Under the pieces are notes generated by a model that ran no database searches, was not told the origin of the DNA, and was given only the letters and a program-made list of their open reading frames with translations. 64,000 bases of DNA from Megalonaias nervosa. Its lineage: Eukaryota; Mollusca; Bivalvia; Unionida; Unionidae. The stretch's first letter is position 1. The number at the start of each line of letters is the position of its first letter. The stretch spans positions 62,001-126,000 of the forward strand of contig JAECUM010009404.1 in NCBI GenBank assembly GCA_016617855.1, written 5' to 3'. This document shows positions 1-10,211 of the stretch, one piece after another. Made by a program: the position numbers and the translations under genes.

Positions 1-245
1 ATTTAATGGCCATGCCCATTTTAGATCTCATACATTGTTATGCTGAAGTACATTAAACAACCATGCCAATTTGCAGCTTCGGACAGTGCTATAACAGGTA
101 CATTAACTATCATGTCATTGATAGATCTCTAAGGTAAATTAATAAACATGTCAATGCTGGATTTCAGATGTGGTTACTTATGTGCATTTTTGACCATATC
201 AATGCTAGATGTTAGAGTTATGTGCTTTGGTACAATAATGACCAT
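1..245 (+). repeat. 50-bp minisatellite, block A (window edge)
   Basis: About five degenerate copies of a 50-bp monomer whose core reads gaggtacattaatgaccatg, followed by an AATGCTAGATCTCAGACAGTGG-like second half. The block runs off the left edge. The same monomer in the same orientation forms blocks B and C downstream. Confidence 0.8.
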
Positions 246-620
246 GTCACCCGTACACAATTTTTAGGGCAGATTTCAACTGGATTTTAGGTGGATTCAG
301 GGTGCATTCCTCCTAAGAACCACACATTTCAGACGGACTTTAGGCAGACTGGGAATACAGCTAGGGTGAAAGACATAATCCATCTAATATGGTTGTTAAG
401 CATACTATTTCTTATATTCCATCCTGAAGGATAACTGTTAGATGGAAAGGTTCTGATTGTCCAGTTAATTTTCCTACTTAAGTTGGATGTTGGACTTAGA
501 CTGATTTAGCAAAAATGTTAGACGTAATTTTGAACTTTATCAAAAGAAATGAATCTTTGGACTTTGGCGCAAGGTGGATTTTAGATTTGATCTGTTGTTT
601 ACTCTGAAAAATAAATTGTT
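246..620 (+). repeat. Degenerate GCGGATTTTAG-type repeats, copy 1
   Basis: Short recurrent motifs such as ggattttaggtggattc and gactttaggcagact. They resemble the family that is much clearer at 4240-4757. No coding potential is seen. Confidence 0.5.
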
Positions 621-654
621 TTGCCTCCTATTAAAATATGCTCTACAACAATCA

Positions 655-905
655 TTCCCTAGTTAAAATGTGACTGAAATTGCAGTGTAATCACAGTGAA
701 AATTTTGTGATATTCACTCATATGTTCCTTTATCACTAAAATTATGGTATTTCACCAAATTTCAGTGAAATGTCACTGAGATTTTACCCAAATGTCTGAA
801 AATATCAGTGGAATTTTGCTATTGAAATTTCACTGAGAGTTTGCTGAAAGTTCTAAAAATATAGTGATATTTTGTGATTGTAATATCAATGACATTTCAA
901 CTATA
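655..905 (+). repeat. Degenerate CAGTGAAATTTCACTGA-type tandem repeat, copy 1
   Basis: Recurring units of roughly 35-40 bp built on tttcagtgaaatgtcactga and variants. The unit is itself partly palindromic (TTTCAGTGAAA / TTTCACTGA). A second block of the same family lies at 3830-4070. Confidence 0.6.
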
Positions 906-2019
906 AATATCAATAAGATATAATACAATTTAGTTTTTGTTTCTTGTACAATTTGAATTATTTTCAGCAAGATTTATATTTCCTGTTTTTGATAGCTTTA
1001 ATTTTATTGTTCATTTTGGGAACAATAACTTCTTTACATATCTTTCCTTGTTATGTTTCTTTTTCAAAAATTTGTTGTTGTTGTTGTTGTTGTATTTTTC
1101 TTTAGCTTCAATTGGATTTAACTGCCATCAAACAAGATTATTTTCTTATTTTCCGTTTTAAAACAGAATTTCGCTTTTCTCCTGTCCTCAACTGATTTTC
1201 CTCGATATGAACCCTTTTTTAATATCGTCTTCGAAACTGTTTTTTTTGTATTTTTTTTTTTTTTTATAATGTTCTATCCGGTCCCATTCCGCAATGAGCT
1301 TTCTAATAAGTATTTGTTCCGGATATTACTTAACAGACCATCGCTGTAAAGAACTTTTTGATTGGTCAACAGTTAGTACTTGCCCAAAGAATTGTCGCGT
1401 AACGGAAACTGACGGGAATGAGCATGCTTGCGTAATATGGCGATTCGAATTTTCGAGCGGGATACGAGTTGGAATAACCATTTGAAAAATATTCGCAATG
1501 AGAATAGCTTGAATACAAAGTCGATGTTAACGTAATAGGGCAGTCTGTATGAAAACTGAACGCAAGGACTAAACTGATTAACTTCCAGAATTGAAGGAGG
1601 GACAACGTAAAGATCACTGGTGGGAAAAGTTGATGTTACCAGATACCCATGTCTATCAGAGAAAGTCATATCTTTGCGGAGTTTTATTGGCCCACAAGTA
1701 GAATCATTCTTCAATGGCGCTTGTACTTAATCTATATTCTGCTAAAAATAGACCATAACATCACTCTGCCCGGCTGCTTCCATATTGTTTTCGGACAAAG
1801 CACCGAGAGAAGCTTATTAACACGTAGTAATTCACGACACATAGGCAAAATAAAGTTTTTACTTGCACTCCCTCACTATGTAATATTTTGATACATTCAA
1901 CTATAATATACGAGTGTGTAGAGTAATAATTTTGAACATTTTATTTCTGTATCATCATTTTGTATTATCTTCAAATCTACGTTGAGTAAAACTCTTGTAT
2001 GTTGTATGTACATATTAAA

Positions 2020-2072
<53 letters not shown>

Positions 2073-2163
2073 GTGAATGTGTGTGTCCCAAATGAATGTG
2101 TTGAAACCAAAAATATTAACTTATATGTACTTTGTTTCCTTTTCAGTTAGTTTTTGTGTATAA
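906..2163. other. Unassigned AT-rich stretch with microsatellites
   Basis: No gene is recognised. It contains a TTG microsatellite at 1072-1093, a T-rich run near 1240-1265 and a TA microsatellite at 2023-2067. Short ORFs here have no domain features. Confidence 0.6.
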
Positions 2164-2531
2164 AATGTGTATTGACCGCACCAGTGGCCTAGTGGTTAGA
2201 GTGTCCGCCTCGGATGCGGGAGGTCGCGGGTACGAACCCCAGCCGAGTCATACCGAAGACTTTAAAAAATGGTGCTTACAGCTGCCTCGCTTGGCGCTCA
2301 GCATTAAGATGTTTTTGTTAGGACTGGTCGGCCTGGTGTCAGGATAATGTGATTAGGTGGAACATCATGCCATATGTCTGCAGCATGATGCCCCAGTGCT
2401 AGACATCACTATAAATTGTTACACTGCAGACATCATAGCGATATGACTGAAAAATTGTTAAAGCTACGTTAAAAATCTAAATCACACACACACACATACA
2501 CACACACACATACACACATACAATGTGTATT
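2164..2531 (+). mobile_element. tRNA-Pro-derived SINE with CA-repeat tail
   Basis: The SINE body is about 2174-2521. The head resembles a tRNA: an A box in gtggcctagtggttagag, an anticodon arm with loop ctcggat (anticodon CGG, proline), and a B box in cgggtacgaacccc. A tRNA-unrelated body follows, ending in a CA-rich simple repeat at 2486-2521. The element is flanked by a perfect 10-bp target-site duplication, aatgtgtatt, at 2164-2173 and 2522-2531. A second copy of the same family is inverted at 22.4-22.8 kb. SINEs of this type are transcribed by RNA polymerase III from the internal A and B boxes and are mobilised by a LINE. It is not a functional tRNA gene, because the acceptor stem does not close. 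Confidence 0.9.
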
Positions 2532-3284
2532 ATTTTAAGGGTGGCTGTCGGCATTAGGGACAGCAGTTTTTGTATTGCTGTTTCCATCAATACATACATA
2601 AAATTATACCTCCCGACAAAATGTAATTGTATATATCTTTTAATTAAGGAAATGTATTATCCACGTAGTATAAATATAATCACCCAGTGCTGCTCTTTTC
2701 AACACCATAACTCTAAACAACATATTCCATTCTTATATGTTCTGAACTGTCATTTAGAATTACGATTTGTTTGTAAAACAAGCACTGAAATAAACATATA
2801 AATTTGATCTCCTCTTTTCTTAACATTATAACCGATTGACACATCAGAATCAAAATGTTAATAAAATCACTAATGCATAATACCAAAAAAACCCCCCAAA
2901 AAACGCAAAACAAAACAAACAAAAAAACCCCCTTCAAAACAAACATTGATCCATTGTTTTTAAATATATGGAATATGTGTGCAACATTTGTAGATTATAC
3001 ATGGATAATATCATATAACCTAAGCAGAGCATAATTTTATGCGCTAAACAAAATATAAGAAATTGTCACTTTCCTACATACACCCCTCTAAATTTAAAAC
3101 ATGAGTGACATATAAGAATAATTCATCGACATTATTTAATTGGGGGTGGGGTGGGACTGGTAGTTTCCTTGGAATTTTCATCGCAAAATATTCAGGGCAT
3201 ATCTATCGGTCATGAAATGCAAGCAATTTGTGTATTATACTGTTATAGAAAGATTCATCAAAATTGATTATATGTTTTATACAG
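2532..3284. other. Unassigned intronic or intergenic stretch
   Basis: AT-rich sequence with an A/C-rich run near 2880-2945. No gene, RNA or repeat family is recognised. Confidence 0.5.
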
Positions 3285-3429
3285 TCTGCAGGCTTAAGCA
3301 CCACTGTACTAAATATTGGAATGAACATCCATATTCAGATCAACAGATTTAATGCCTGGTACATGGCTTTCAGTAAGAACAATGAAAAGAACGATAACTC
3401 GGAAAATAACTCTGAACGCCATTACACTG
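3285..3429 (+). CDS. Candidate exon: C-terminal end of a CUB-like domain
   Basis: A pyrimidine-rich acceptor (ttttatacag) precedes an open frame of 48 codons starting at phase 0. The encoded segment has a short strand pattern followed by NRFNAWYMAF, which resembles the last strands of CUB domains, where G/R-F-N-A-x-Y is common. A weak donor (ggtttgcc) would end the exon in phase 1, and the next recognised exon, LDLa 1, starts in phase 1. A CUB domain just before LDLa would fit the enteropeptidase layout. No upstream half of the domain is identified, the donor is poor, and the segment could be a chance ORF. Confidence 0.22.
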
Positions 3430-3829
3430 GTTTGCCTTGTCCGAATGGCTATTTTTAGAAACTGATATCACCACTTCTGACGTTTCACAAAGGAAAATAG
3501 TACAAGCGCCATTTTCTGAGTGGTGTTATTGTTTATATTATGTAAATATTCTAGGTGTGTTAGAATTCAGTGTAAAATAAAAGTAATTGTATCATAATAA
3601 CCGTTTGTCATGGCTGCTTATGGAACAAGGGCTAATTCAAGAGACCACAAGCATAATTTGTACAGTAATAAAAAATCAAGTCTGCAGTACAACTCCCATA
3701 TTTCTTGCCTTGGATGTCATATAATTACAACATCTGTATAATGTTGTTTCATGTACACTGAAATATTACTTTGGTAAATAAAGTCCTGTTTAATTGGTAT
3801 CCATTATTTATTTGAAACCTTTTGAAATG

Positions 3830-4070
3830 TCTGTTTAAAATTACTGAAACTTCAGTAAAATACAATGGTCAAAATTTTAGTAAAATCTCACAAAACTTTC
3901 AATGAAATGTTGGAGAGCTTGCCAAAACGTCAGTGAAAGTTTTGTTCAGAATTTTTGTGAAATCTCACAAATATTTCAGTGCAATTTTATTGAGATCTCG
4001 CCAAAATGTCAATGAAAGTTTTGGTCAAAATTTTAGTGAGATCTCACCAAACATTCAGTGAAATGAATGA
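3830..4070 (+). repeat. CAGTGAAATTTCACTGA-type tandem repeat, copy 2
   Basis: Recurrent units such as tcaaaattttagtgagatct and aaaacgtcagtgaaagtttt, with a period of roughly 35-40 bp. Same family and orientation as 655-905. Confidence 0.65.
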
Positions 4071-4239
4071 CTTAAATGATGCCATTACGGATTAAGTTTT
4101 TTATGCAAGAAGGAAAATGAGGACAAGAAAAACATAAATCGTATTTGATAATATATGTCAAAATAAAATGTATGATCCATTTTAAAAATTATTGGGAATA
4201 TTTATCATGCAGTTTAATAGAAATCTGAAGCAGATTTTT

Positions 4240-4757
4240 TTATTGGATGATATTTATATAGACACTTTAAGCAGCCTTTTTATCAGATGGAAACCTAAGG
4301 CGGATTTTATTTCAGGTGAGATTTTTTCAGGTAGAATTTTATTTCAGGCGGAAACCTTAGAAGGATTTTTTTTTTTTGTTTAAGCGGAATCTTACGACAA
4401 CTAATTTGTATATTTCGCCTAAAATACTGCCAAATATAACCTAATGTCTGTTTTAAATTCGCCTAAGTTTCTCTAAGTTTATGGCTAGGCAGAAAACGCT
4501 TTAGAAACTCGTCTGAAATCCTCCTTAAGTCCGCCTGGAAAATTTTGTACAGGATTCCAGGCGGGAATCTTAGACGGATTCTTTTTATTTAAGCAGAATA
4601 TTAGAACAACTAATATGCATATTCCTTCCAGAATCCACCTGAATTCCGCTTGAAATTCACCTAAGCTCCCTTAATGTGAGCAATAATGGTTAGGCAGAAA
4701 GCGCTTAAAAAAACCCGTCTGAAAACAACCTTAAGTCCCCGTGGAAAATGTTGTATG
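4240..4757 (+). repeat. GCGGAATCTTA-type repeat with a ~213-bp tandem duplication
   Basis: Two adjacent diverged copies of a unit of about 213 bp (4345-4557 and 4558-4757). Both start caggcgg, continue through taagc-gaatcttacgacaa-like and ctaggcagaaa-like segments, and end near tggaaaattttgta. The internal short motif GGCGGA/ATCTTAG recurs. No coding potential. Confidence 0.65.
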
Positions 4758-5255
4758 GGCAGTTTTAGAGCTCAGACAGTTATGTAGTGAAGTTCATTAA
4801 TGACCATGACAATGTAAGATTTTTTACAGTGGTATACTGAGGTGCATTAACAACCATGTAAATTCTAGAGCTCACAGTGGTTTACACAGGAACATTATTC
4901 CTGATGTTAACGCTAATTCTCAGACAGTGGAATATTAAGATATTTAAATGTTGATGCCCGCATCAGATCTGGGATAGCATAGCACTGATTCTTCATTAAT
5001 GATCATACCCGTGTTAGATCTGGGACAGTGTATTAATGAAGTGCATTAATAACAGTGCTCTTGTTAGACCTCAGACAGTGGCATACTGAGGTACATTAGT
5101 GACCACGACTGTTAAATCATGCCCATGTTAGATCAGAGACAGTGGTATACTGACATACATTAAACAACGATGCTCATGCTAGATCTCAGACAATGGTACC
5201 CTGAGGTATCTTAATCACCATCTGGATCCTAGATCTGAGACAGTGGTATATTTAG
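4745..5255 (+). repeat. 50-bp minisatellite, block B
   Basis: About ten diverged copies of the 50-bp monomer seen at the window start, same orientation. It directly follows the GCGGAATCTTA-type repeat. Confidence 0.8.
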
Positions 5256-6489
5256 GTTTATCACATAGTCGGTACACGTTGCCTACAGTGTGTGCAGTTC
5301 CATATTTTTGATATTATACGTGTGAACATATCACTGTATGTGATTCTGATTGATCCAAATAAGCCCATGAAATTATTGTGCAGTATTCTCTTTACTGATT
5401 GGCTGCGATCGTGGGAAACTTTTTTTAACACGCCTTCTGGAATTGTTTGTTTTGAATGAACATTTTTGGCCGCCATATGTTTTATTCGACTCGTGAAAGG
5501 GAATTGGGAAAAAATAGTCTCGTGCAGTCTCAATATTGCCAATTTACACTCACAGCGGTTTGTTATGTCATGTATAACATATCATAACATGAAAAACTGC
5601 AAAACCCCCAAGACAAGAACAATAACAACAAGTAAAACTATTGCTTAGATGATAACGAGGGTGAGGTGGGGATGGATGGGCGGTATATCTGTAGCATGGA
5701 ATCCACCCTATATACAAGCTTGGTTTAAATGTGAACTTACTGAAGTAAATAAACTCACCTATGGTCACAGAAGAATGCAGACATAAACCGGTCTCCCCAT
5801 CTGACATAACTTTATCCAACCACAGCATATTTACGCGGTAAATATGTAATGCAGGTCCGACTAAAAGAGAGATTTGTTCTCGTCTTCTGTACAGTCCAAT
5901 GTTCCAAATCAAATACTGCAAATATCCGGTCACAAATACATTGCAGTAAATATGTGTATTTCTGCATCCAGTAATCTTCTTCTCACAAAAGTATCGCAAC
6001 AAATGTAATGTTTAGTTGTGACGTGGAAAATTTCAACGGAAACACTGTCACTGTGTTGTGTAGGCCAACTCAACCGGTACTGTGCACCGTATCAAACAAT
6101 GTGACATCACACGCATTGGACATTTTGTGTTAACAAATGTTTTGTCTTTTGTAAAATGTTCTGTTTATTTGGATGGACGCTTATTCTTTGATTTATAGTT
6201 ATCAAAAATGTATAATATACATTTACAATTTCAAGTTTGTTTGGGGCTATTTTTACGCACAGGAAATGAAAGGTACAGCGTCTGTCAGAATGAACGAAAT
6301 TATTCGTTCTTCTTTCTATCTAAATAATTTCCCCTGAAATAAAACTATGTAATTAAAATAATCTCAAATGGGTAATGATTTAATATTAAATTTATGAAAC
6401 TCGTTAAATAATATCCAGCTTTTGCTCGCCAAGGCTCGCAAAACCTGGACATTATTCAACTCGTTTCATAAATTAAATATTAAACCGCT
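5256..6489. other. Unassigned stretch between minisatellite blocks
   Basis: No gene is assigned. On the - strand an open frame at 5568-6002 contains a plausible acceptor (near 5913) and a gtgagt donor (near 5756), but no recognisable domain, so I do not call an exon. Confidence 0.45.
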
Positions 6490-8215
6490 ACCTATTTGAG
6501 ATGCTCTATATATTAATAACAATGCCCATGTTATAACTGAGATTGTCGTATACTGAGGTACATTAAATGCCCATACCATGCTAGATCCCATGATACAGTG
6601 AGGTAAATTAAATGAGCATATCAATGTTAAATCGCTTACAGTGGTATAATGACGTATGTCATTGACCATGTCGATGGTAGATCTCTGTAAGTGGTATTCT
6701 GAGTTACATTAGTGACCATTTAAATGCTTGATATGACACAGTGATATACCAAGGTACATTAAGGAACATTTCAATGGTAGATCTCATATGTTAGTATACC
6801 AAGGTACATTAATGACCATGCCAGTGTTATATGTTGGTGGCATAATGGGTCCAAATCAATGCTGTATCTCTAGGCAGTCATACGGAGGTGGAGTAATGAC
6901 CAATCCAATGTCATAACTGAGATGATGTTATACTGAGGTACATCAAATGGCCATACCATGTTCGATCTCAGACAGTGATATTCTGAGGTACATTGAATGC
7001 ACATGCCCATAGTAAATCTCAGAGACTGGTATACTGAGGTACATCAAAGACCAAACCAATGCTAGATCTGAGACATTGGTTTACTAAGGTTCCTTAATGA
7101 CCATGTCAGTGCAAGATCTCGCACATCAGTATAATGAGGTACATAACGTCGATGTAGATAGTGGTTTACTGAGGTACTTTAATGACCATGCAAATGTTTT
7201 ATCACATATGATAACAGTGGTATTCTGAAGTACATTAATGACCATGGCCATGTTAGACCTTTGACAATGTTATACTGATGCTTCATTAATGATTGTACCC
7301 ATGTTCAGTCTAGGACTGTGCTGTTGAAAAAGTACATAAATGATCGTGCACATGTGAGATCTCAAATAATGTTACATTAGGGTGCATTAACAACCATATC
7401 AGTACTTATTTCAGATTGATTAGTGAGGTACATTAAAGACCATGTGAATGTTAGATCTTATACAGTGCTTTATTGAGGTACATTAATGACCATGTCAGTG
7501 CTAGATTTCAGATTGTGGTATACAGATATACTTTAAAGACCATGCCAATGCTTGATCTTATGCAGTATTACACTGGGGTACGTTAATGACCATATCGATG
7601 CTAAACCTGAGACAGTGAGATTTTGATGTAAATTAATGACCATGTTCTTGTTAGGTCTCAAACCATGGTGAACATATACATTAATGACCTTTCCCATGTT
7701 AGATATCAGACAGTGTTATGCTGATGCTCCAGTAACGACCATAACTGTGTTAGATCTGAGACAGTGTTGTAACTAGGTACATTAATAGCCATACCCATGT
7801 TAGGTCGCAGACAGTGTTATATTGAGATACTTTAATGTCCATGCATATGTTAGATCTGGAAAAGTGTTATATTGAAGTTCATTAATGACTAAGCCCTTGC
7901 TAGATCTGGGACAGAGTGATGCTGAATTACATTAATGAGTATGCACATATTAGAAGTTTGACAAGGTTATTTCAACTAATATTAATGACTGCCCGAGTTA
8001 CATCTGCGACAATGTTATACTGAAGCGCGTTAGTACCCATTCCCAGTTTAGATATCAGACAGTTGTATCCTGAGGTACTACAATGACCATGACCATATTA
8101 GATCTTAGCGGCATACTGAGGTAGATTAATAACCATGCCCAAAGTTTTACTTCAGACTGTAGTACCCTGAAGTACATTAATGACCAGGTCCATGCTAGAT
8201 TTTAAATTATGAAGG
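6490..8215 (+). repeat. 50-bp minisatellite, block C (main array)
   Basis: About 34 diverged head-to-tail copies of the 50-bp monomer (for example, the gaggt of successive units falls at 7036 and 7086). Conserved parts are gaggtacattaatgaccatg and the GATCT-containing centre. The array ends abruptly just before a perfect hairpin at 8224-8267. It is not a CRISPR: the monomers abut without unique spacers. Confidence 0.85.
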
Positions 8216-8223
8216 AGTTTTTG

Positions 8224-8267
8224 GGATGGATATACTGCACGATCTTGGGAGTACAGTATATCCATCC
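8224..8267. repeat. Perfect 14-bp inverted repeat (hairpin) at the array edge
   Basis: Left arm ggatggatatactg (8224-8237) and right arm cagtatatccatcc (8254-8267) are exact reverse complements around a 16-base loop. It lies immediately after the minisatellite block. Confidence 0.85.
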
Positions 8268-9528
8268 GACAAAACGGGTTCATATTTTCACATGCAAATG
8301 TAGTAACCTTTTTGATATATGCTCATTTTCTTATTCTACCTAAGGCTTAATTATATAAACAAAGTATACTACAAGAAACAAAGTAACCGAATGTATGCTG
8401 TATTTCAAACTAATTACACAAGCTCAGATTCATCTGTACACAAGAACAATATTATTAATGCGCACATACCTCCGCCCAGGAAAATAAAAACTTCGTCGCG
8501 CTTGACATCAGTTTTGAAAGAAATTTGCGTTTTTGTCTACGTGAAATTTAGAGCCATATTTTGAATGAATGAGCATTGCAGCAAAGTTTCCATTTAGTCT
8601 GGAATGAATAGATTCTGGTAGTTTTGTCGATTCTGCTAAATTTGTTTTGTCGGTCCTGCTAAATTTTCTGATATTGACTGGATTTATCTGTGTCAGTTTT
8701 GCATGAAGTACATCTAATTTCAGCAGTGGAGGAGCACCGTGTTGACATCTGCAAATGTGTTTCTGTTCTGTCGTTGAATGTTTGGAATCATAATGTGGAA
8801 AAAATATGAAGTCTTTCAATTTTAAGTATCATAACGAGGCTATGGAATATAATGTTTATTTTATTTTGACTGCAGTAAGGAGGATGTAATTGCATTTCGA
8901 TTATATTCGAAATTACATTACAATTTCAAAATGTGTAATCAAGCTTTAGAACCCATAACATGGCTCATGTAATTCAGATTTGCAGAACTAAGATAGTACA
9001 TTTTGAGGAAATTCAGAATGTAAAACTGTAAGTATATTTTGTTCCATTCTTATTATTAGCTAAAGAAGGCACGTTTATGCCTTGTCACCTGCAAGTTATT
9101 TGTAGGCACCCAGCAATTGTATGACCTGTCTGACGTCTATCACTAGCCTAAATCCGAAACATTGTATCACAAAAGTTGACGCGGAATATTGCAAAGCAGC
9201 TGGTATATAGCAGTCCACGAAACATCTGCTTTAGTTCATTCAGATACAGATTTAATCAACCAAACAGTATAGTGTCTACTGCATGAGTGTACATGATTTG
9301 TTTGCAAAGTAACTCCTAATACACTACTGGGCATACGTGTCGTGCAGGTGAGTGGAATATGAATGTGTGCAATATCGTAACATATTGCAGAATTCTGACA
9401 ATGTAAAGTTAACGGAAACAAAAATGAGCATATAATAAATATATGTATATATTTCCATATATTATTTAATTTTATTTAGATGTGCAAGCTAATACATTTT
9501 TGAAGATATTGGACGACTTTAATTTCAG
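8268..9528 (+). other. Intronic sequence upstream of LDLa exon 1
   Basis: No additional exon, RNA or mobile element is recognised. The stretch ends with the acceptor ttttaatttcag of the next exon. Confidence 0.5.
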
Positions 9529-9666
9529 AATGTTTCTCAGGCGAAAGGCTGTGTCCTTCAGACAACACCTACTCCAACTATTCTTCTAGCACAAAATGTA
9601 TATCATCCCGATATTTCTGTGATGGAATCCCTGACTGCCCAGATAGCACTGATGAAATAAATTGCG
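9529..9666 (+). CDS. Modular serine protease gene, exon: LDL-receptor class A domain 1
   Basis: The exon is 138 bp, starts after the acceptor ttttaatttcag and ends at G|gtaatt. It is phase 1 at both ends, the symmetric phase usual for shuffled LDLa modules. The translation holds six cysteines in LDLa order: C-FSGERL-C, a longer insert with several Ser/Asn, then C-ISSRYF-C-DGIPD-C-PDSTDEIN-C. The CDGIPDCPDSTDE stretch carries the acidic residues that bind calcium in this family. LDLa domains are extracellular ligand-binding or spacer modules. With the second LDLa, the SRCR-like exon and the trypsin exons downstream on the same strand, this fits the stem of an enteropeptidase/corin/TMPRSS-type protease. 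The first exons and any signal anchor are not identified. Confidence 0.9.
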
Positions 9667-9936
9667 GTAATTTGTATTTTTGTCTAATTATTTTACTTAT
9701 TTACATTTAATATGCATTTCATTTATTTTCATCAGTACAGAGCCTGAAATGTGGCATTTGTATTTATATTTTCTTTTTGCGCTATCTGCAGTTTATTAAC
9801 ATTCCATTAATATTTCAGATCTCATCATGTCATGTTGGTCTATGGTCTCATACATTTATTCAGATTCTGCATTGGCTATTCTATTTTACATTTATTCTGC
9901 AGTTTATTTGTGTTAATTAGTCACTGCATTCTAAAA

Positions 9937-10211
9937 AGTGGTATGAAAGTAAAGCTTTCGCACCATTGTTCTCTTTGGGGATTCGGTCACCCATACTAGT
10001 CTCTACCCATATAAAATATTTAGGCTATAAATAACCGTTGCCTGCTGATCACTTTTAATTCTGTCTGCAAGCGCCTCAAGCATGTGACATGCCTGACCCA
10101 GTCATTGGGTTAGATTCTCGTGCGGATGTCGGTGTTCCAAGAGCTCCAGTTGGGACAAAATATACTACTCTGTTGTTGATTGTATCCTGCAGAGTGTACT
10201 ACTTACGAAAG
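9937..10211 (+). repeat. Left terminal inverted repeat of the Maverick-like element
   Basis: Shared with the right end: CTCTTTGGGGA, GTCACCCAT, CTCTACCC, ATATTTAG, TTGCCT, TGATCACTT, and later GCAAGC and GTGTACTACTT, in the same order. Register is exact for the first 120 bp, then small gaps appear. Confidence 0.88.

Noticed and set aside
1897..2091. ORF rich in alternating Ile-Tyr
   Set aside because: It is the translation of the TA microsatellite; the same applies to the Ile-Tyr ORFs at 40618, 45388 and 49593-49937 and to the Cys-Val ORF at 22440.
2174..2245. tRNA-Pro gene
   Set aside because: The tRNA-like part is the head of a SINE; the acceptor stem does not pair, and a SINE body, simple-repeat tail and target duplication follow.
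5568..6002. 144-codon - strand ORF with a plausible acceptor and gtgagt donor
   Set aside because: No recognisable domain, no neighbouring exon in phase, and composition not clearly protein-like; splice-like signals are common by chance.
6490..8215. CRISPR-like array
   Set aside because: Monomers are contiguous, diverged and lack unique spacers, and the genome is eukaryotic; it is a minisatellite.
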